Shown in pieces: positions 47,682 to 58,700 of a DNA stretch of 64,000 nt. A program made the position numbers and the translations under genes. Positions within the stretch are counted from its first letter, which is position 1, and each line of letters opens with the position of its first letter. The notes beneath the pieces are model-generated. The model was not told where the DNA came from and made no database searches. It worked only from the letters and a program-made list of their open reading frames with translations. Source of the DNA: Motilibacter peucedani (GTDB taxonomy: Bacteria > Actinomycetota > Actinomycetes > Motilibacterales > Motilibacteraceae). The stretch is taken from assembly GCF_003634695.1 (NCBI RefSeq), contig NZ_RBWV01000010.1:1-64000 (forward strand), given 5' to 3'.

Positions 47682-50600
47682 GTGTTCGGACCACGAACGG
47701 CCTTGAGACGCTCGTTCCCAGCCCTTGTCGCCACAGGTCTCGTCACCGTGGCCATGCCGGCAGCGCAAGGGGGCCTCGCGACCCCGGCCGCTGCGGCGGC
47801 GGAGAGCCCGGGGAGCATCCACCTGCACGTGCAGAGCGCGCGCTCGGTCAACAACGGGCCGGGCTTCGTGCACGCGGGCGACGCCGTGACGGCGTACCAC
47901 TGGATCATCAACGAGGACGACACCGGCAACCCGCGCGACGCCCTGGCGAACTGCCTGCCCTCGAGCGCGAACGTGGCGAGCGCGCACGACTTCGCCGACC
48001 ACTGCCAGTGGCCGTCGACGCGGACGACCGCCGGCTGGGCACCGATCGTCGCGCAGGGCGACCAGACGACCCTGGACGACGACACGGCCCTCGACGGGCT
48101 GCCCCCGGGCAAGTACCTCATCTCGGTGACGGCCGACGGCTTCAAGATCGACGGCTCGCACTTCACCGTCGGCGCCGGCACGAGCCAGCAGGTCACCGTG
48201 GGCCTCCAGCCCTCGCCCCTGCCACTGCAGACCATCCGCCTGCAGGTCTTCAACGACAACGCCCCGGTGGACGGCACCTACGAGGTCGACGCCGAGCAGG
48301 GTCTGGCCGGCTTCACAGGGAACCTGACCGACGTCTTCGGCCCGGTGAGCGTCGACTACTACGGCAACGCGCTGTGCACCGTCTACAAGCACACGACCAC
48401 GTCGCCCACCTCGCCGATCGTCTTCGACGCGAACAACAAGCCCGTCGTCGACACCACGAGGTCGACGGGCAAGTGCACCAGCGACCGCACCGGCCTCATC
48501 ACCATCCCGAACCTCGGGCCGAACCGCTACGCGGCCACGGTCACCCCGCCGCTGGGCTCGACCTGGGTGCAGACCACCACGCTCGAGGGCGGCCACGACT
48601 ACGACATCTGGCAGCAGGAGGGCGAGACCGGCTTCGACACCGAGCAGACCAAGGGGGCCGAGCTCGTACCCTCCGTGCACTTCGGCTTCGCCCTGCAGAA
48701 GGCGGTGACGATCCCTCGGCGCAACGTCCCCACCGGTGAGATCAAGGGCGTGGCCGTCGCCGGTCTGCCCTACATCGGCGGGCAGAACGGCCAGGTGGTC
48801 CCGGAGACCGGATTCGCCGGCGCGAAGATCGGCGGCCCCATCCGGAACCCGTGGATCGCGCTGTCGGATCTCGACCAGGGCGACGCGGAGGTCTACCTCG
48901 GCCGCGGTGACGCCAACGGCGCCTTCGACATCAAGAACCTGCCGGACGGCACCTACTCGCTGACCGTGTGGGACGACGACCAGGACTACATCCTCTGGGC
49001 GTTCCAGGTGGAGGTCCACGACGGCGGCGTCACCGACGTCGGCAACAAGATGATCGTCGGCTGGTTCACCCACATCTACGGCAAGGTCTTCGTCGACACC
49101 AACGGCAACGGCAAGCTGGACGCCGGCGAGAAAAGCGTGCCGCAGTTCGGCCTGACCCTGCGCGAGCGGGACAACTCGCTGATGGACCAGTACACCAACA
49201 CGGTGACGACGGGCAGCGATGGCGTCTACGACATCCGCGAGGCCTACCCGATCGGCAAGTGGCTGGTGCTCGAGGCGTTCAACACGCGCTACCGCACGAC
49301 GGGCGTCACCTACAAGGCCGAGAACGAGACGAAGGCGACGACGCTGCTCGGCAGCGCCGTCGACATCGACGTGCTCGACATCATCGGGCTCGGTGGCGAG
49401 GTCGACTGGGGCGTCGAGCCCTACCCGGCGGGCGCGAACGGCGGCATCGTCGGCACCGTCTCCTACGACACCACCCGCAACGAGCTCGACCCCGCTGACG
49501 CGGCGAGCGAGAGCTACCAGCCGGGCATCCCGGACGTCCCCGTGCACGTGTACCTGCCGAAGGCGTGCGACGACCCGAGCACCGAGCTGTGCCGGCAGGG
49601 CTACCAGATCGAGCCGCCGCAGGTCCCCGACCCCGACGACAGCAGCAAGCTGGTCGACAACCCGCAGAACGGTGCCTTCGTCAAGGGGCCGGAGGTGCAG
49701 GACGCCTACACCTCCGAGACCTGGGCGCCACCCCGGGGGTGCACTGCACGCATGTTCAACGGCCAGCCGCTCACGGACCAGCAGGCGCTGCCCGCGTTCG
49801 GGGCCACGGCGAACGAGAAGTGCATCGAGGCGCCGATGATGGGCTTCCAGACCGGCGCCTCGGAGACCGGCCCCGACGGGTTCGCCCAGACGGTCAACGG
49901 CAACTACGGCTTCGCGACCTCGAAGATCAACCTGTACGCGCCGGGCGACAGCCGCAACCCGGCACCCGACCACGACCTGCCGCTCTACGCCGACCTCAAG
50001 GCCAACGGCTACGAGGAGCAGGACCTGCCGGCCAAGGACTACATCGTCTCGGTGGAGATCCCGCAGAACCCGGTCGGCGGCGGGGACATGTACAAGGTCA
50101 CCTCCGAGGAGGACGTCAACGTCTTCGACGGCGACGGCTACCTGCCGCAGGAGAACTTCCCGCCCACGCTCGCGCAGGCCAACGACATCCCCGGCCCGCC
50201 CGAGAGCGACCCGCTGCCGCCGACGCAGCCGCCCTCCCAGCAGGCCGGCATCATCTCGCCGTGCGTCGGGGTGCTGCACAAGGTGGACGTCACCGACCAG
50301 GCCTTCCTCGACGGAGGAGGCAGCCCGTTCCAGGGCCAGGAGCGCCCGTCGTGCTCCGACAAGCTGGTCACGGTCCGCGCCGGCCAGGCGACCGCGCCGA
50401 ACTTCAACCTGTTCACCACGGTCCCGGTCCCCACGCACTTCTGGGGCCTGACCATCAACGACCTGGGCCTCTCGCTCGACAAGCGGAGCATCAACTTCGG
50501 CGAGGCGCAGGGACTTCCCTACGTCCCCGTCGGGCTCTACGACTGGTCCGGCCGCCTGGTCGACACCACGCTCACGGACTTCAACGGCATGTACGAGGCC

Positions 50601-53063
50601 CTGGAGCCCTCCACCTCCACCTACAACTGCCCGGTGCCCGCAGGACCCTGTCCGAACATGTACCGCTTCGTGGGCAACGACCCGGGGCAGCCCGGGCACC
50701 TGAACCCCGACTACAACCCGCGGTTCCGCACCATCGCGACGAACTTCCAGGCGTGGCCGGGGCTCTACACCGTGACGGACACCGCCCCCACGCAGGTCGC
50801 GACGACGGCGCTGGCACCTGACACGACGACGGTCAACCCGACGATGTGCGACCTCGGCCCGACCATCCCGCAACCGCTGGCCGTGGACCGGCCCTACATC
50901 CGCAAGAACGACACCAACCGGACGCTCACCATCACCGGCACCGGCTTCGGTGCCGCGGGGACCGTGAAGCTCGGCGCCACCGCTCTCGCGGTGACCAGCT
51001 GGACCGACAAGCAGATCAAGGCGACGGTCCCGACGACGCTCGCCTCAGGCCCCACGGTGCTCTCGATCGTCACCGCCGCGGGCCAGAAGAACGTCAACGG
51101 CCTGACGGTGCAGCTGCTCGACGCCGCCAACGCTGCGACCGCCGGCACGACGGCGACCAACCCGCTCCTGGCGGAGGTCGGCCCCGGCAAGTCGTTCTCG
51201 ACCGTCCAGTCGGCGCTGGAGGCCGCCAAGCCCGCCGCAGCCGTACGCAACAGCCGGGGCCAGGTCGTCACGGCTGCCAAGCCGTACTGGCTCGTGGTGG
51301 TCTGGCCGAACGCCCAGACCAGCGCCAACCCGCACGGTGAGTACACCGAGAACGTGATCGTCCACCACCAGGTGCGCATCCAGGGCGTGGGACCGGGCGG
51401 CTTCGACTCGGCCGGCACCTTCGTCCCGGGTTCGATCCTCGACGGTGCCGGCTTCAACCCCGACAACCCCAGCGGCGCCAACTGGATCGCGCTGCTGAGC
51501 TCGCTGCGCTACGACGGCCCTGCGGCCGTGCCCGACGCAGCGGTGGTCACGGTGCTCGACGACCCGGCCCTCGCCGGTGTCGTGCCGAGCAGCTACTACC
51601 CGGCGATCGACGGGCTCCAGATCACCGGTGGCGCACAGTCGGACTTCGCGACCAACATCAACGAGGTCACGGGCGGCACCAAGACGCCGTACGGCGCCAC
51701 GGGTGCGCTCGTCACCCAGGGCGGCGGGGTCTTCGTCCACGCCGGCGTGCAGAACCTGCAGGTGACCGACGACGTCATCCGCGGCAACGGCGGGTCCTAC
51801 GGCGGGGGCGTGCGGGTCGGGACCCCGTACGCAGGGGACCTGAACAACCACAACCTCCTGCTGGCACGCAACCAGATCCGCGACAACGGCGGCACCAACC
51901 TCGCCGGCGGCATCGGCATCTTCAACGACAGCGACGGCTACACCGTCGACGGCAACGCCATCTGCGGCAACTTCTCCGCGGAGTACGGCGGCGCCATGAC
52001 GGCCTACGGCTACGACGGGACCGCCGGGGGCAAGGTGACCGGCAACCGCATCTGGTTCAACTCGTCCTACGACGAGGGCGGCGGCGTGATGATCGCCGGC
52101 GAGCTGCCGGCGGACCCGTCCCTGCTGTCGGAGGGCAGCGGACCGGTCACGATCGACAGCAACGTCATCCAGACCAACCTGGCGAGCGACGACGGTGGCG
52201 GCATCCGCCTGCTGCAGACCAGCGGCTCGCACATCAGCCGCTACAGCCCGGAGACGATCACCATCAGCAACAACACGGTGGCGAACAACGTCTCGGCCCA
52301 TGAGGGCGGTGGCATCTCGCTCGACGACGCGGCCTTCGTCAACGTGGTGGGCAACACGGTGGCCAAGAACCTCACCACGGCCACCGCGGTGACGAGCGAC
52401 GGGAACCCCGCCCCGGCGGGCCTCTCGACGGCGATGAACAGCGACCCGCTGCAGGCCCGGCTGCGGAACACCTCGCTGCTCGTCTTCCCCGCGTCGAGCA
52501 CCCTGGCCGCGACGACCTTCAGCAAGCCCACGCTGCTCGACAACGTCTTCTCGGACAACAGGGCGGGCACGTTCAGCGGTGGCTACGTCTACGGCATCGG
52601 CGGGAGCCTCCCGGACGGCACGGCCAACGACGTCAACGACTGGGACATGGGCGTCGCCGACGGCGACGGCAGCCAGCTGCTGGCACCGCTGAGCTCGGTG
52701 CTGCAGACCACCACGGGCACCGCGTCCTCGGCCACGAACACCGTGACGGACGACGCAGGGCTCCTGCAGCCCTGGGACGTGTCGGTGAACGTGCTGGCCT
52801 CACGGACCTACCCGGCCTTCCGGCAGTCCGTGATCGTGGCGGAGATCCTGCCGCCCAGCCTCATGGGCGACTACCACCTGGCGGCCACGTCGGTGGCGAA
52901 GGGCCGGGGAGCTGCCAGCACCAACGTCGTCTGGGGCACCGGAGCGCTGGGGTTCAGCTACACGGTCAGCGCTCCCAGCCGCGACATCGACGGCAACGCC
53001 CGGCCGAGCGGCACAGGCGCCGCGCGGCGCTGGGACGCCGGCTCCGACCAGCTTCAGCCGTAG
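47682..53063 (+). CDS. giant exported protein with SdrD-like, IPT/TIG and beta-helix domains
   Basis: The 1793-residue product has a signal peptide (about 1-42: basic RTALRRS, hydrophobic core, then a run of Ala). Carboxypeptidase-regulatory/SdrD-B-like beta-sandwich domains lie between about 60 and 900; one near residue 466 has the calcium-loop sequence DTNGNGKLDAGEK. An IPT/TIG domain runs about 1070-1150 (ITGTGFGAAGTVKLG). A right-handed parallel beta-helix runs about 1165-1680, rich in NN and GGG turn motifs (DGGGIRLLQ, NNTVANN). No LPXTG motif, membrane anchor or catalytic site is visible. GTG at 47682 is chosen for its ggagggagggg site; an earlier in-frame start gives a poor signal sequence. 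It is the first gene of the cupredoxin array and may be its extracellular scaffold. Confidence 0.85.
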   Translation: MFGPRTALRRSFPALVATGLVTVAMPAAQGGLATPAAAAAESPGSIHLHVQSARSVNNGPGFVHAGDAVTAYHWIINEDDTGNPRDALANCLPSSANVASAHDFADHCQWPSTRTTAGWAPIVAQGDQTTLDDDTALDGLPPGKYLISVTADGFKIDGSHFTVGAGTSQQVTVGLQPSPLPLQTIRLQVFNDNAPVDGTYEVDAEQGLAGFTGNLTDVFGPVSVDYYGNALCTVYKHTTTSPTSPIVFDANNKPVVDTTRSTGKCTSDRTGLITIPNLGPNRYAATVTPPLGSTWVQTTTLEGGHDYDIWQQEGETGFDTEQTKGAELVPSVHFGFALQKAVTIPRRNVPTGEIKGVAVAGLPYIGGQNGQVVPETGFAGAKIGGPIRNPWIALSDLDQGDAEVYLGRGDANGAFDIKNLPDGTYSLTVWDDDQDYILWAFQVEVHDGGVTDVGNKMIVGWFTHIYGKVFVDTNGNGKLDAGEKSVPQFGLTLRERDNSLMDQYTNTVTTGSDGVYDIREAYPIGKWLVLEAFNTRYRTTGVTYKAENETKATTLLGSAVDIDVLDIIGLGGEVDWGVEPYPAGANGGIVGTVSYDTTRNELDPADAASESYQPGIPDVPVHVYLPKACDDPSTELCRQGYQIEPPQVPDPDDSSKLVDNPQNGAFVKGPEVQDAYTSETWAPPRGCTARMFNGQPLTDQQALPAFGATANEKCIEAPMMGFQTGASETGPDGFAQTVNGNYGFATSKINLYAPGDSRNPAPDHDLPLYADLKANGYEEQDLPAKDYIVSVEIPQNPVGGGDMYKVTSEEDVNVFDGDGYLPQENFPPTLAQANDIPGPPESDPLPPTQPPSQQAGIISPCVGVLHKVDVTDQAFLDGGGSPFQGQERPSCSDKLVTVRAGQATAPNFNLFTTVPVPTHFWGLTINDLGLSLDKRSINFGEAQGLPYVPVGLYDWSGRLVDTTLTDFNGMYEALEPSTSTYNCPVPAGPCPNMYRFVGNDPGQPGHLNPDYNPRFRTIATNFQAWPGLYTVTDTAPTQVATTALAPDTTTVNPTMCDLGPTIPQPLAVDRPYIRKNDTNRTLTITGTGFGAAGTVKLGATALAVTSWTDKQIKATVPTTLASGPTVLSIVTAAGQKNVNGLTVQLLDAANAATAGTTATNPLLAEVGPGKSFSTVQSALEAAKPAAAVRNSRGQVVTAAKPYWLVVVWPNAQTSANPHGEYTENVIVHHQVRIQGVGPGGFDSAGTFVPGSILDGAGFNPDNPSGANWIALLSSLRYDGPAAVPDAAVVTVLDDPALAGVVPSSYYPAIDGLQITGGAQSDFATNINEVTGGTKTPYGATGALVTQGGGVFVHAGVQNLQVTDDVIRGNGGSYGGGVRVGTPYAGDLNNHNLLLARNQIRDNGGTNLAGGIGIFNDSDGYTVDGNAICGNFSAEYGGAMTAYGYDGTAGGKVTGNRIWFNSSYDEGGGVMIAGELPADPSLLSEGSGPVTIDSNVIQTNLASDDGGGIRLLQTSGSHISRYSPETITISNNTVANNVSAHEGGGISLDDAAFVNVVGNTVAKNLTTATAVTSDGNPAPAGLSTAMNSDPLQARLRNTSLLVFPASSTLAATTFSKPTLLDNVFSDNRAGTFSGGYVYGIGGSLPDGTANDVNDWDMGVADGDGSQLLAPLSSVLQTTTGTASSATNTVTDDAGLLQPWDVSVNVLASRTYPAFRQSVIVAEILPPSLMGDYHLAATSVAKGRGAASTNVVWGTGALGFSYTVSAPSRDIDGNARPSGTGAARRWDAGSDQLQP

Positions 53064-53068
53064 GCCCC

Positions 53069-53104
53069 GCCACCTGCCCCGCCCGCCCGGGCGGGGCGGG
53101 TGGC
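53069..53104 (+). terminator. strong hairpin after the beta-helix gene
   Basis: Sixteen-base arms (53069-53084 and 53089-53104) pair fully, with one G-T wobble, around GCCC. The hairpin begins 5 nt after the stop and ends 43 nt before the first cupredoxin gene. It may set the ratio of the large protein to the oxidase subunits rather than end transcription completely. Confidence 0.65.
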
Positions 53105-53147
53105 CTCCCACCCGACTCCGCACCCACGTACCCGCAGGAGTGCTCCC

Positions 53148-54410
53148 GTGACACACACCCGCTCGTCCTTCCCGATGTCGAGGCGGTCGTTCCTCGGCGC
53201 CACCGGGCTCGCTGCCGCCACCGCGGTGGGGGCCCGCCTCGTCGGCGGCGAGGTCGCCCAGGCGGCCACGTCGGCGGCCGCGGCCGTCACCCATCCCCGC
53301 AAGGAGCTCCACCTCGTCGGCACCGACGGCTGGGTGTCCATGCCGGCCGACGCGCCGGCCGACCCGCCGTTCTTCCCCGACGCGCTGGCCCCCTCGCCGT
53401 TCAACACCTACGTGTTCGGCTTCCGCGACGTCAGCGGGATGACCGCGAGCCAGGTCGCCGCGCAGCGCGGGCACGCGCAGATCAGCGCGCCCATGATGGC
53501 GTTCGACGAGGAGGACGACATCTACCTCACGCTGACCAACCTCGGGCTCTCGCAGCGGCCGGACCTCTTCGACGGCCACACGCTGCACTGGCACGGCTTC
53601 GTCAACGCGATCCCGCTCTTCGACGGCGTCCCCGAGCTCTCGCTGGCCGTGCCGGTCGGACGCGACCTCACCTACTTCTACCGCCCGCACGACGCCGGGA
53701 CCTACATGTACCACTGCCACTTCGAGGACGTGGAGCACGTGCAGATGGGGATGACGGGCATGGTCTTCGTGCGGCCCAAGCAGAACAAGCTCGCCGTTGC
53801 AGGGAACCCCGTCGGCACGAAGTACGCCTACAACGACGGCGACGGGTCCACGAGGTACGACCGCGAGTTCGCCTACATGATCACCGAGCTGTGGTCCGCC
53901 GCGCACTACCGCGACGCGCACATCCAGGTCAACGACTGGACCGACTACGACCCGAGCTTCTGGCTGCTGAACGGGCGGGCCTACCCGGACACCCTCGCGC
54001 CGACCGGGGACCCGAGGACGAGCACCGGACGCCTGCAGTACCAGCCGATCTCCTCGCTGGTGCAGTGCAACGAAGGCGAGCGGGTGCTGCTGCGCCTGTC
54101 CAGCCTGGGCTACCAGAACCACGCGATGACGGTCGACGAGATCGACCTGCAGATCGTGGCGAAGGACGCGAGCCTGCTGAAGGGCCGCGACGGCACGACG
54201 AACTACATCACCACGAACACCGTCGACGTGGGGCCGGGGGAGAGCCGCGACGTCATGTTCACCGCACCGGCGCCGGGCGAGTACCTGCTCTACGACCGCA
54301 AGTACTCCTACCTCGACAACGGAGGCGGCCCCGGCTACGGCGGCATGATGACGAAGATCGTCGTGCACCCGGCGGGGCAGCTGGCCAAGCAGACCAACCC
54401 CAACACCTGA
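53148..54410 (+). CDS. multicopper-oxidase paralogue A: type 1 copper site plus half of the trinuclear site
   Basis: This 420-residue protein has a Tat signal (SRRSFLGATGLAAATA near residue 9) and two cupredoxin domains. Domain 1 carries HTLHWHG (H144, H147, H149) and HCHFEDVEHVQMGM (H189, C190, H191, H197, M202). That is a complete type 1 copper set and four of the eight histidines of a trinuclear centre. Domain 2 has lost the matching motifs: NHAM replaces HxH, and YLLYDRKYSY replaces the final HxH motif. Alone it should not form a trinuclear site. The GTG at 53148 follows ggag. Gene B starts 23 nt downstream. The substrate is unknown; metal ions or phenolics are family possibilities. Confidence 0.88.
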   Translation: MTHTRSSFPMSRRSFLGATGLAAATAVGARLVGGEVAQAATSAAAAVTHPRKELHLVGTDGWVSMPADAPADPPFFPDALAPSPFNTYVFGFRDVSGMTASQVAAQRGHAQISAPMMAFDEEDDIYLTLTNLGLSQRPDLFDGHTLHWHGFVNAIPLFDGVPELSLAVPVGRDLTYFYRPHDAGTYMYHCHFEDVEHVQMGMTGMVFVRPKQNKLAVAGNPVGTKYAYNDGDGSTRYDREFAYMITELWSAAHYRDAHIQVNDWTDYDPSFWLLNGRAYPDTLAPTGDPRTSTGRLQYQPISSLVQCNEGERVLLRLSSLGYQNHAMTVDEIDLQIVAKDASLLKGRDGTTNYITTNTVDVGPGESRDVMFTAPAPGEYLLYDRKYSYLDNGGGPGYGGMMTKIVVHPAGQLAKQTNPNT

Positions 54411-54433
54411 TCCGCGGAACGGAGGAGACGACC

Positions 54434-55732
54434 ATGCACCCCGCACTACGCGCGCGAGCCCGCTCTCTGACCGCCGCCGGCGCCATCGGCGCCTTGGTGT
54501 CAGGAGTCCTGCTCACCACGCCGCACGCCGCCAGCGCGGCGATGTCCGAAGGGCTGGCCTGCGACACCAGCTCCAGCGGCACGTTCTCCCTCACGGCGTC
54601 CGACGGCTACGTCTCGACGCCCGACGGGAACTCCATCTACATGTGGAGCTACGGAGCCAGCAGCCGCGGCTTCCAGCTCCCGGGCCCGACGCTGTGCGTC
54701 GAGTCGGGCAGGACGGTCACGGTCGTGCTGCACAACAGCCTGCCGGAGAGCACGTCGATCGTCTTCCCCGGTCAGCGGGGCGTACGCGCCAACGGTGCCC
54801 CTGCCCAGCCGCAGTTCGACGACGGCGGGTCGCTGACCTCGCTCGTGCAGGCGGCGGCGCCGGGCGACGGGTCGGTGACCTACACCTTCACCGCCGGCAG
54901 CCCCGGGACCTACCTCTACGAGAGCGGCACCGACGTCAGCAAGCAGGTGCAGATGGGGATGTACGGCGCCCTCGTCGTCCGCCCGGCCGGGCACCCGGAC
55001 CAGGTGAACGACCGCGCCGACTCGAGGTTCACCGCCGACAAGGACTACGTGTTCCTGCTCTCCGAGGTCGACCCCGACGTGCACCTGGCCGTCGAGCGCA
55101 ACCAGCCGATCGACGACTCGGCCTACACGGCGCGCTACTTCATGATCAACGGACGGAGCATGCCCGACACGCTCGCGCCGAACGGCGCGTCGTGGCTGCC
55201 GAACCAGCCCTACGGCGCCGTCGTCCACATCAAGCCCTACGACGCGGCAACGAACCCCTACCCCGCGGCGATCCGCTACCTCAACGCCGGCACGGTCAAC
55301 TACCCGTTCCACCCGCACGGCAGTGACGAGCGGGTCGTCGACCGCGACGGGCACGCCCTCGAGGGACCGAACCACGAAGACCTCTCCTTCCAGAAGTACG
55401 ACCTCGACGTCGGTCCCGGGCAGACGCTGGACGTGCTCATGGACTGGCGCGACGTCGAGCACTGGAACGCCCTGACGAACCCCGTGCCCACGAAGCTGCC
55501 CGCCATCACGGACCAGGACCTCGTCGGCACCGACACGTGGTTCTCCGAGAGCCCCTACCTCGGCACCAAGAACGCGCTGCCCACGAGCATCACGTCCAAC
55601 AACCAGTGCGGCGAGTACTACCACATAGCCCACAGCCACGCGCTCGAGCAGGCGACCAACTACGGCGCAACCTTCGGCGGCATGATGACGGTCTTCCGCA
55701 TCGACCCGCCCAACGGCTGCCAGGCACAGTGA
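54434..55732 (+). CDS. multicopper-oxidase paralogue B: other half of the trinuclear site
   Basis: This 432-residue protein has a Sec signal (about 1-36, ending ASA) and two cupredoxin domains. Domain 2 carries HPH (H293, H295, in YPFHPHG) and HIAHSH (H397, H400, H402), supplying the HxH pairs that paralogue A lacks. There is no cysteine in the last motif, so it has no type 1 site. Domain 1 aligns residue for residue with A but has E163-S164-G165 where A has His-Cys-His, while the following VQMGM is kept. It is a partner subunit by inference. The ATG follows ggaggag. Gene C starts 11 nt after its stop. Confidence 0.86.
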   Translation: MHPALRARARSLTAAGAIGALVSGVLLTTPHAASAAMSEGLACDTSSSGTFSLTASDGYVSTPDGNSIYMWSYGASSRGFQLPGPTLCVESGRTVTVVLHNSLPESTSIVFPGQRGVRANGAPAQPQFDDGGSLTSLVQAAAPGDGSVTYTFTAGSPGTYLYESGTDVSKQVQMGMYGALVVRPAGHPDQVNDRADSRFTADKDYVFLLSEVDPDVHLAVERNQPIDDSAYTARYFMINGRSMPDTLAPNGASWLPNQPYGAVVHIKPYDAATNPYPAAIRYLNAGTVNYPFHPHGSDERVVDRDGHALEGPNHEDLSFQKYDLDVGPGQTLDVLMDWRDVEHWNALTNPVPTKLPAITDQDLVGTDTWFSESPYLGTKNALPTSITSNNQCGEYYHIAHSHALEQATNYGATFGGMMTVFRIDPPNGCQAQ

Positions 55733-55743
55733 GGACGGCAGCG

Positions 55744-58700
55744 ATGAGCATCTACGACACTCCACGGCGCTCGGCCCCGAGGGCCGGCCGCAGAGTACGC
55801 ACGGCGGCCCTCAGCTCCGCCGCGGCCGCGAGCCTGCTCGCCGCACAGACGCACGCGGGCGTCGCGAGCGCCGAGACGCCGGCCGCCCCGGTCGTCACGG
55901 CACCGGCCGCCACGGCGGTGCACGCCGCGGCGGTGGGACAGCTGGCCGCGAGCGGCTGCACCGAGACGGCAGGTGCTGCCACGTGCGACCTCTACGCCAT
56001 GACAGGCAGCCTCTCGCTCCTCGGCAGGACGATCCCGATCTGGGGGTTCTCGACGACCGGCGCGGCCGGCTCGGCGACCGCCCCTGGCCCGGTCCTGGTC
56101 GTGAACGCGGGCGACGCGGTCACGCTCACCCTGCACAACGCCATCGACGGCGAGACGATGTCGCTCGCGCTGCCCGGCCAGCAGGCCGTCAGCTCCTCCG
56201 GAGCGATCGGCGACGACGTGACGGGGGTGGGCTCAGGAGGCACCAGGACCTACACCTTCACTGCCGGGCGTCCCGGCACGTTCGTCTACGAAGCGGGCCA
56301 CACGGCCAACGGCACGCGGCAGGTCGCCATGGGTCTCGCGGGGGCGCTCGTCGTGCTCCCCGGCGACCACACGGCCTACGGAGCCGGCTCGACCGGCCCC
56401 AGCACCGCGTACGACGACGACGCACCGCTGGTGCTCAGCGAGATCGACCCCAGGCTCAACGCGGACCCCGCGCACTTCGACATGCGCAGCTTCCGCCCGG
56501 TCTACCGGCTGGTGAACGGCGAGGTCTTCCCCGAGACGAACTCCGTGAGCACCGACCAGGGACACACGGTCCTGCTGCGCTACGTGAACGTGGGCTCCGA
56601 GACGCACTCGATGAGCCTGCTCGGCGCTGACCAGCTCGAGGTCGCCCAGGACGGGCACCCGATGAGGTTCGGTACGCGGCTGGCCGCCGAGAGCATCGAG
56701 CCCGGGCAGACGGTCGACACCCTCGTGACGATGCCCACCGGGCCCGAGGCCAAGGTCGCGGTCTACGAGGCCGCCCTGCACCTCGACAACGGCCAGCACA
56801 CCGCCGACCCGCGGCAGTTCGCCTTCGGCGGCATGCTCACCTTCCTCGACACCAACGCACCAGCGCCCTCGACCGACGTCGTCGGACCGACGGCGACGCA
56901 CATCGCCCTCACGCCGAACCCGTCGAACGGGCTGGCCGACGTGACCGTGACCGCGGACCTCAGCGACGCCAACGGCGGCAGCGCCGTCACCCAGGCAGAG
57001 CTGGTCGTCGACGACCCGACGGCGACCGGCCCCGGCTTCGGCACCCCGATGACGGGCGCCTTCGGCACGGTCGACGTGTCCCACGCGACCGGCACCATCC
57101 CCACCGCGGTCCTCGACACCCTCGACGCCGGCAAGCACACCGTCTACGTGCGGGCGATGGACTCGGCCGGCAACTGGGGGGTCGTCGGATCGGCCGTCCT
57201 GAGCCTGCCGAAGACCGGCCCGCAGACCGTCGCCGGCTCCGTGGTGGACGTGCCGGCGAACGGCACCGCCGACCTCGAGATCAGCGCCACGGGCGACGAC
57301 AGCGCGGCCGGCGGGACGATCACCGCGGCTGAGTACTTCATCGACACCGCAGGACCGGACGGGACGGGGACCCCCCTCACGCCGAACCGCACGGCCACCG
57401 TCGTGGCCGAGTCGGCGACCGTGCCGGCCGCCCAGGTGGCCGCGCTCGGAGAGGGCCGGCACCACCTGCTCATCCACAGCAAGGACAGCCTCGGCCTCTG
57501 GGGCCCGACCCTCGACGTCGCGCTGCCGGTGGACCTCACCGGTCCGCAGGTGGACGCCGCCGCGATCGGCCCCAACCCCAGCAACGGCCTGCTCAGCGAC
57601 AAGAGCAACCCCGGCTACCTGCTGATCTCGGCCCAGGTCACCGACAAGGACGCAGGCGGCGCGGTGCAGAGCACGCTGACCGACGCCGAGGCGTTCCTCG
57701 ACCCCAAGGCGGCCAACCCCGCCGGCGGCGCCGGCATCCAGCTGATCGCCGTCGACGGGAGGATGGACAGCCCGACGGAGTCGGTCTACGGGCTGCTGCC
57801 CATCGGCCAGGTCAAGGCCCTGGCTGACGGGGACCACACCGTCTCGGTGCGCGGGCAGGACGCCGCCGGCAACTGGGGGCCGCTGTTCGCCTTCAAGCTG
57901 ACGGTCGACAAGACGGCCCCTGTCCTCAGCGCCTTCGCCGCGTCGCCCAGCCCCACCGGTGGCGCAGCCTCGCTCACCCTCACCGCGAAGGTCGCTGACG
58001 CGTCGCTGATCTCCAACGCGGAGTACTGGACCGGCACCACCGACCCCGGCGTCGGGAAGGCCTCGCCGCTCGCGGTCAACTTCGCCAACGGCACGGTGAC
58101 CGAGGTGGTCGACCTCACCGGTGTGCCGGCCGGCGTGACGCAGTTCAACCTGCGCGTCAAGGACCTCGCGGGCAACTGGAGCAAGGCCGTCTCCACCTCG
58201 GTCACGGTCCAGCCGCCGAACGCGATCTTCTCCGACACGTTCGACTCCGGCACCCTGGCGGCGTGGAGCGCGTCCACCGGCGGCGTCTCGGTCACGGCAG
58301 CGGCGGGCATCGTCGGCGGCAAGGGCCTGGCTGTGAACCTGCCGGGTGGCCGGAACAACCGCGCGGCGTACGTGACGGACACTCGGCCGGCAGCTGAGCC
58401 GAGCTACCACGCGAGGTTCGCCTTCAACCGCAGCACGTTGACCTCGGGATCGAACGCGGCAACCGCGCTCACGCTGTTCGAGGCGCGGAACGCGGCCAAC
58501 GCGCAGGTGTTCGCGCTGCAGTACCGCCTGAGCGGCAGCCAGGCACAGCTGCGCACGGTGCTGTCACGCACCGGCGCGACGGCCATGACGGGTGCGTGGG
58601 TCAACCTCGCGGCCGGGACCTCGACCCTGCAGCTGGACTGGCAGTCCGGCGGCGCGACCGGCACTCCTCAGGGCAAGCTGGTCCTGTCGGTGGACGGCGC

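Noticed and set aside
47397-50873. Upstream extension of the response-regulator frame to 1378 codons
   Set aside because: It is the antisense shadow of the giant beta-helix gene; the receiver domain clearly starts at the ATG at 47396.
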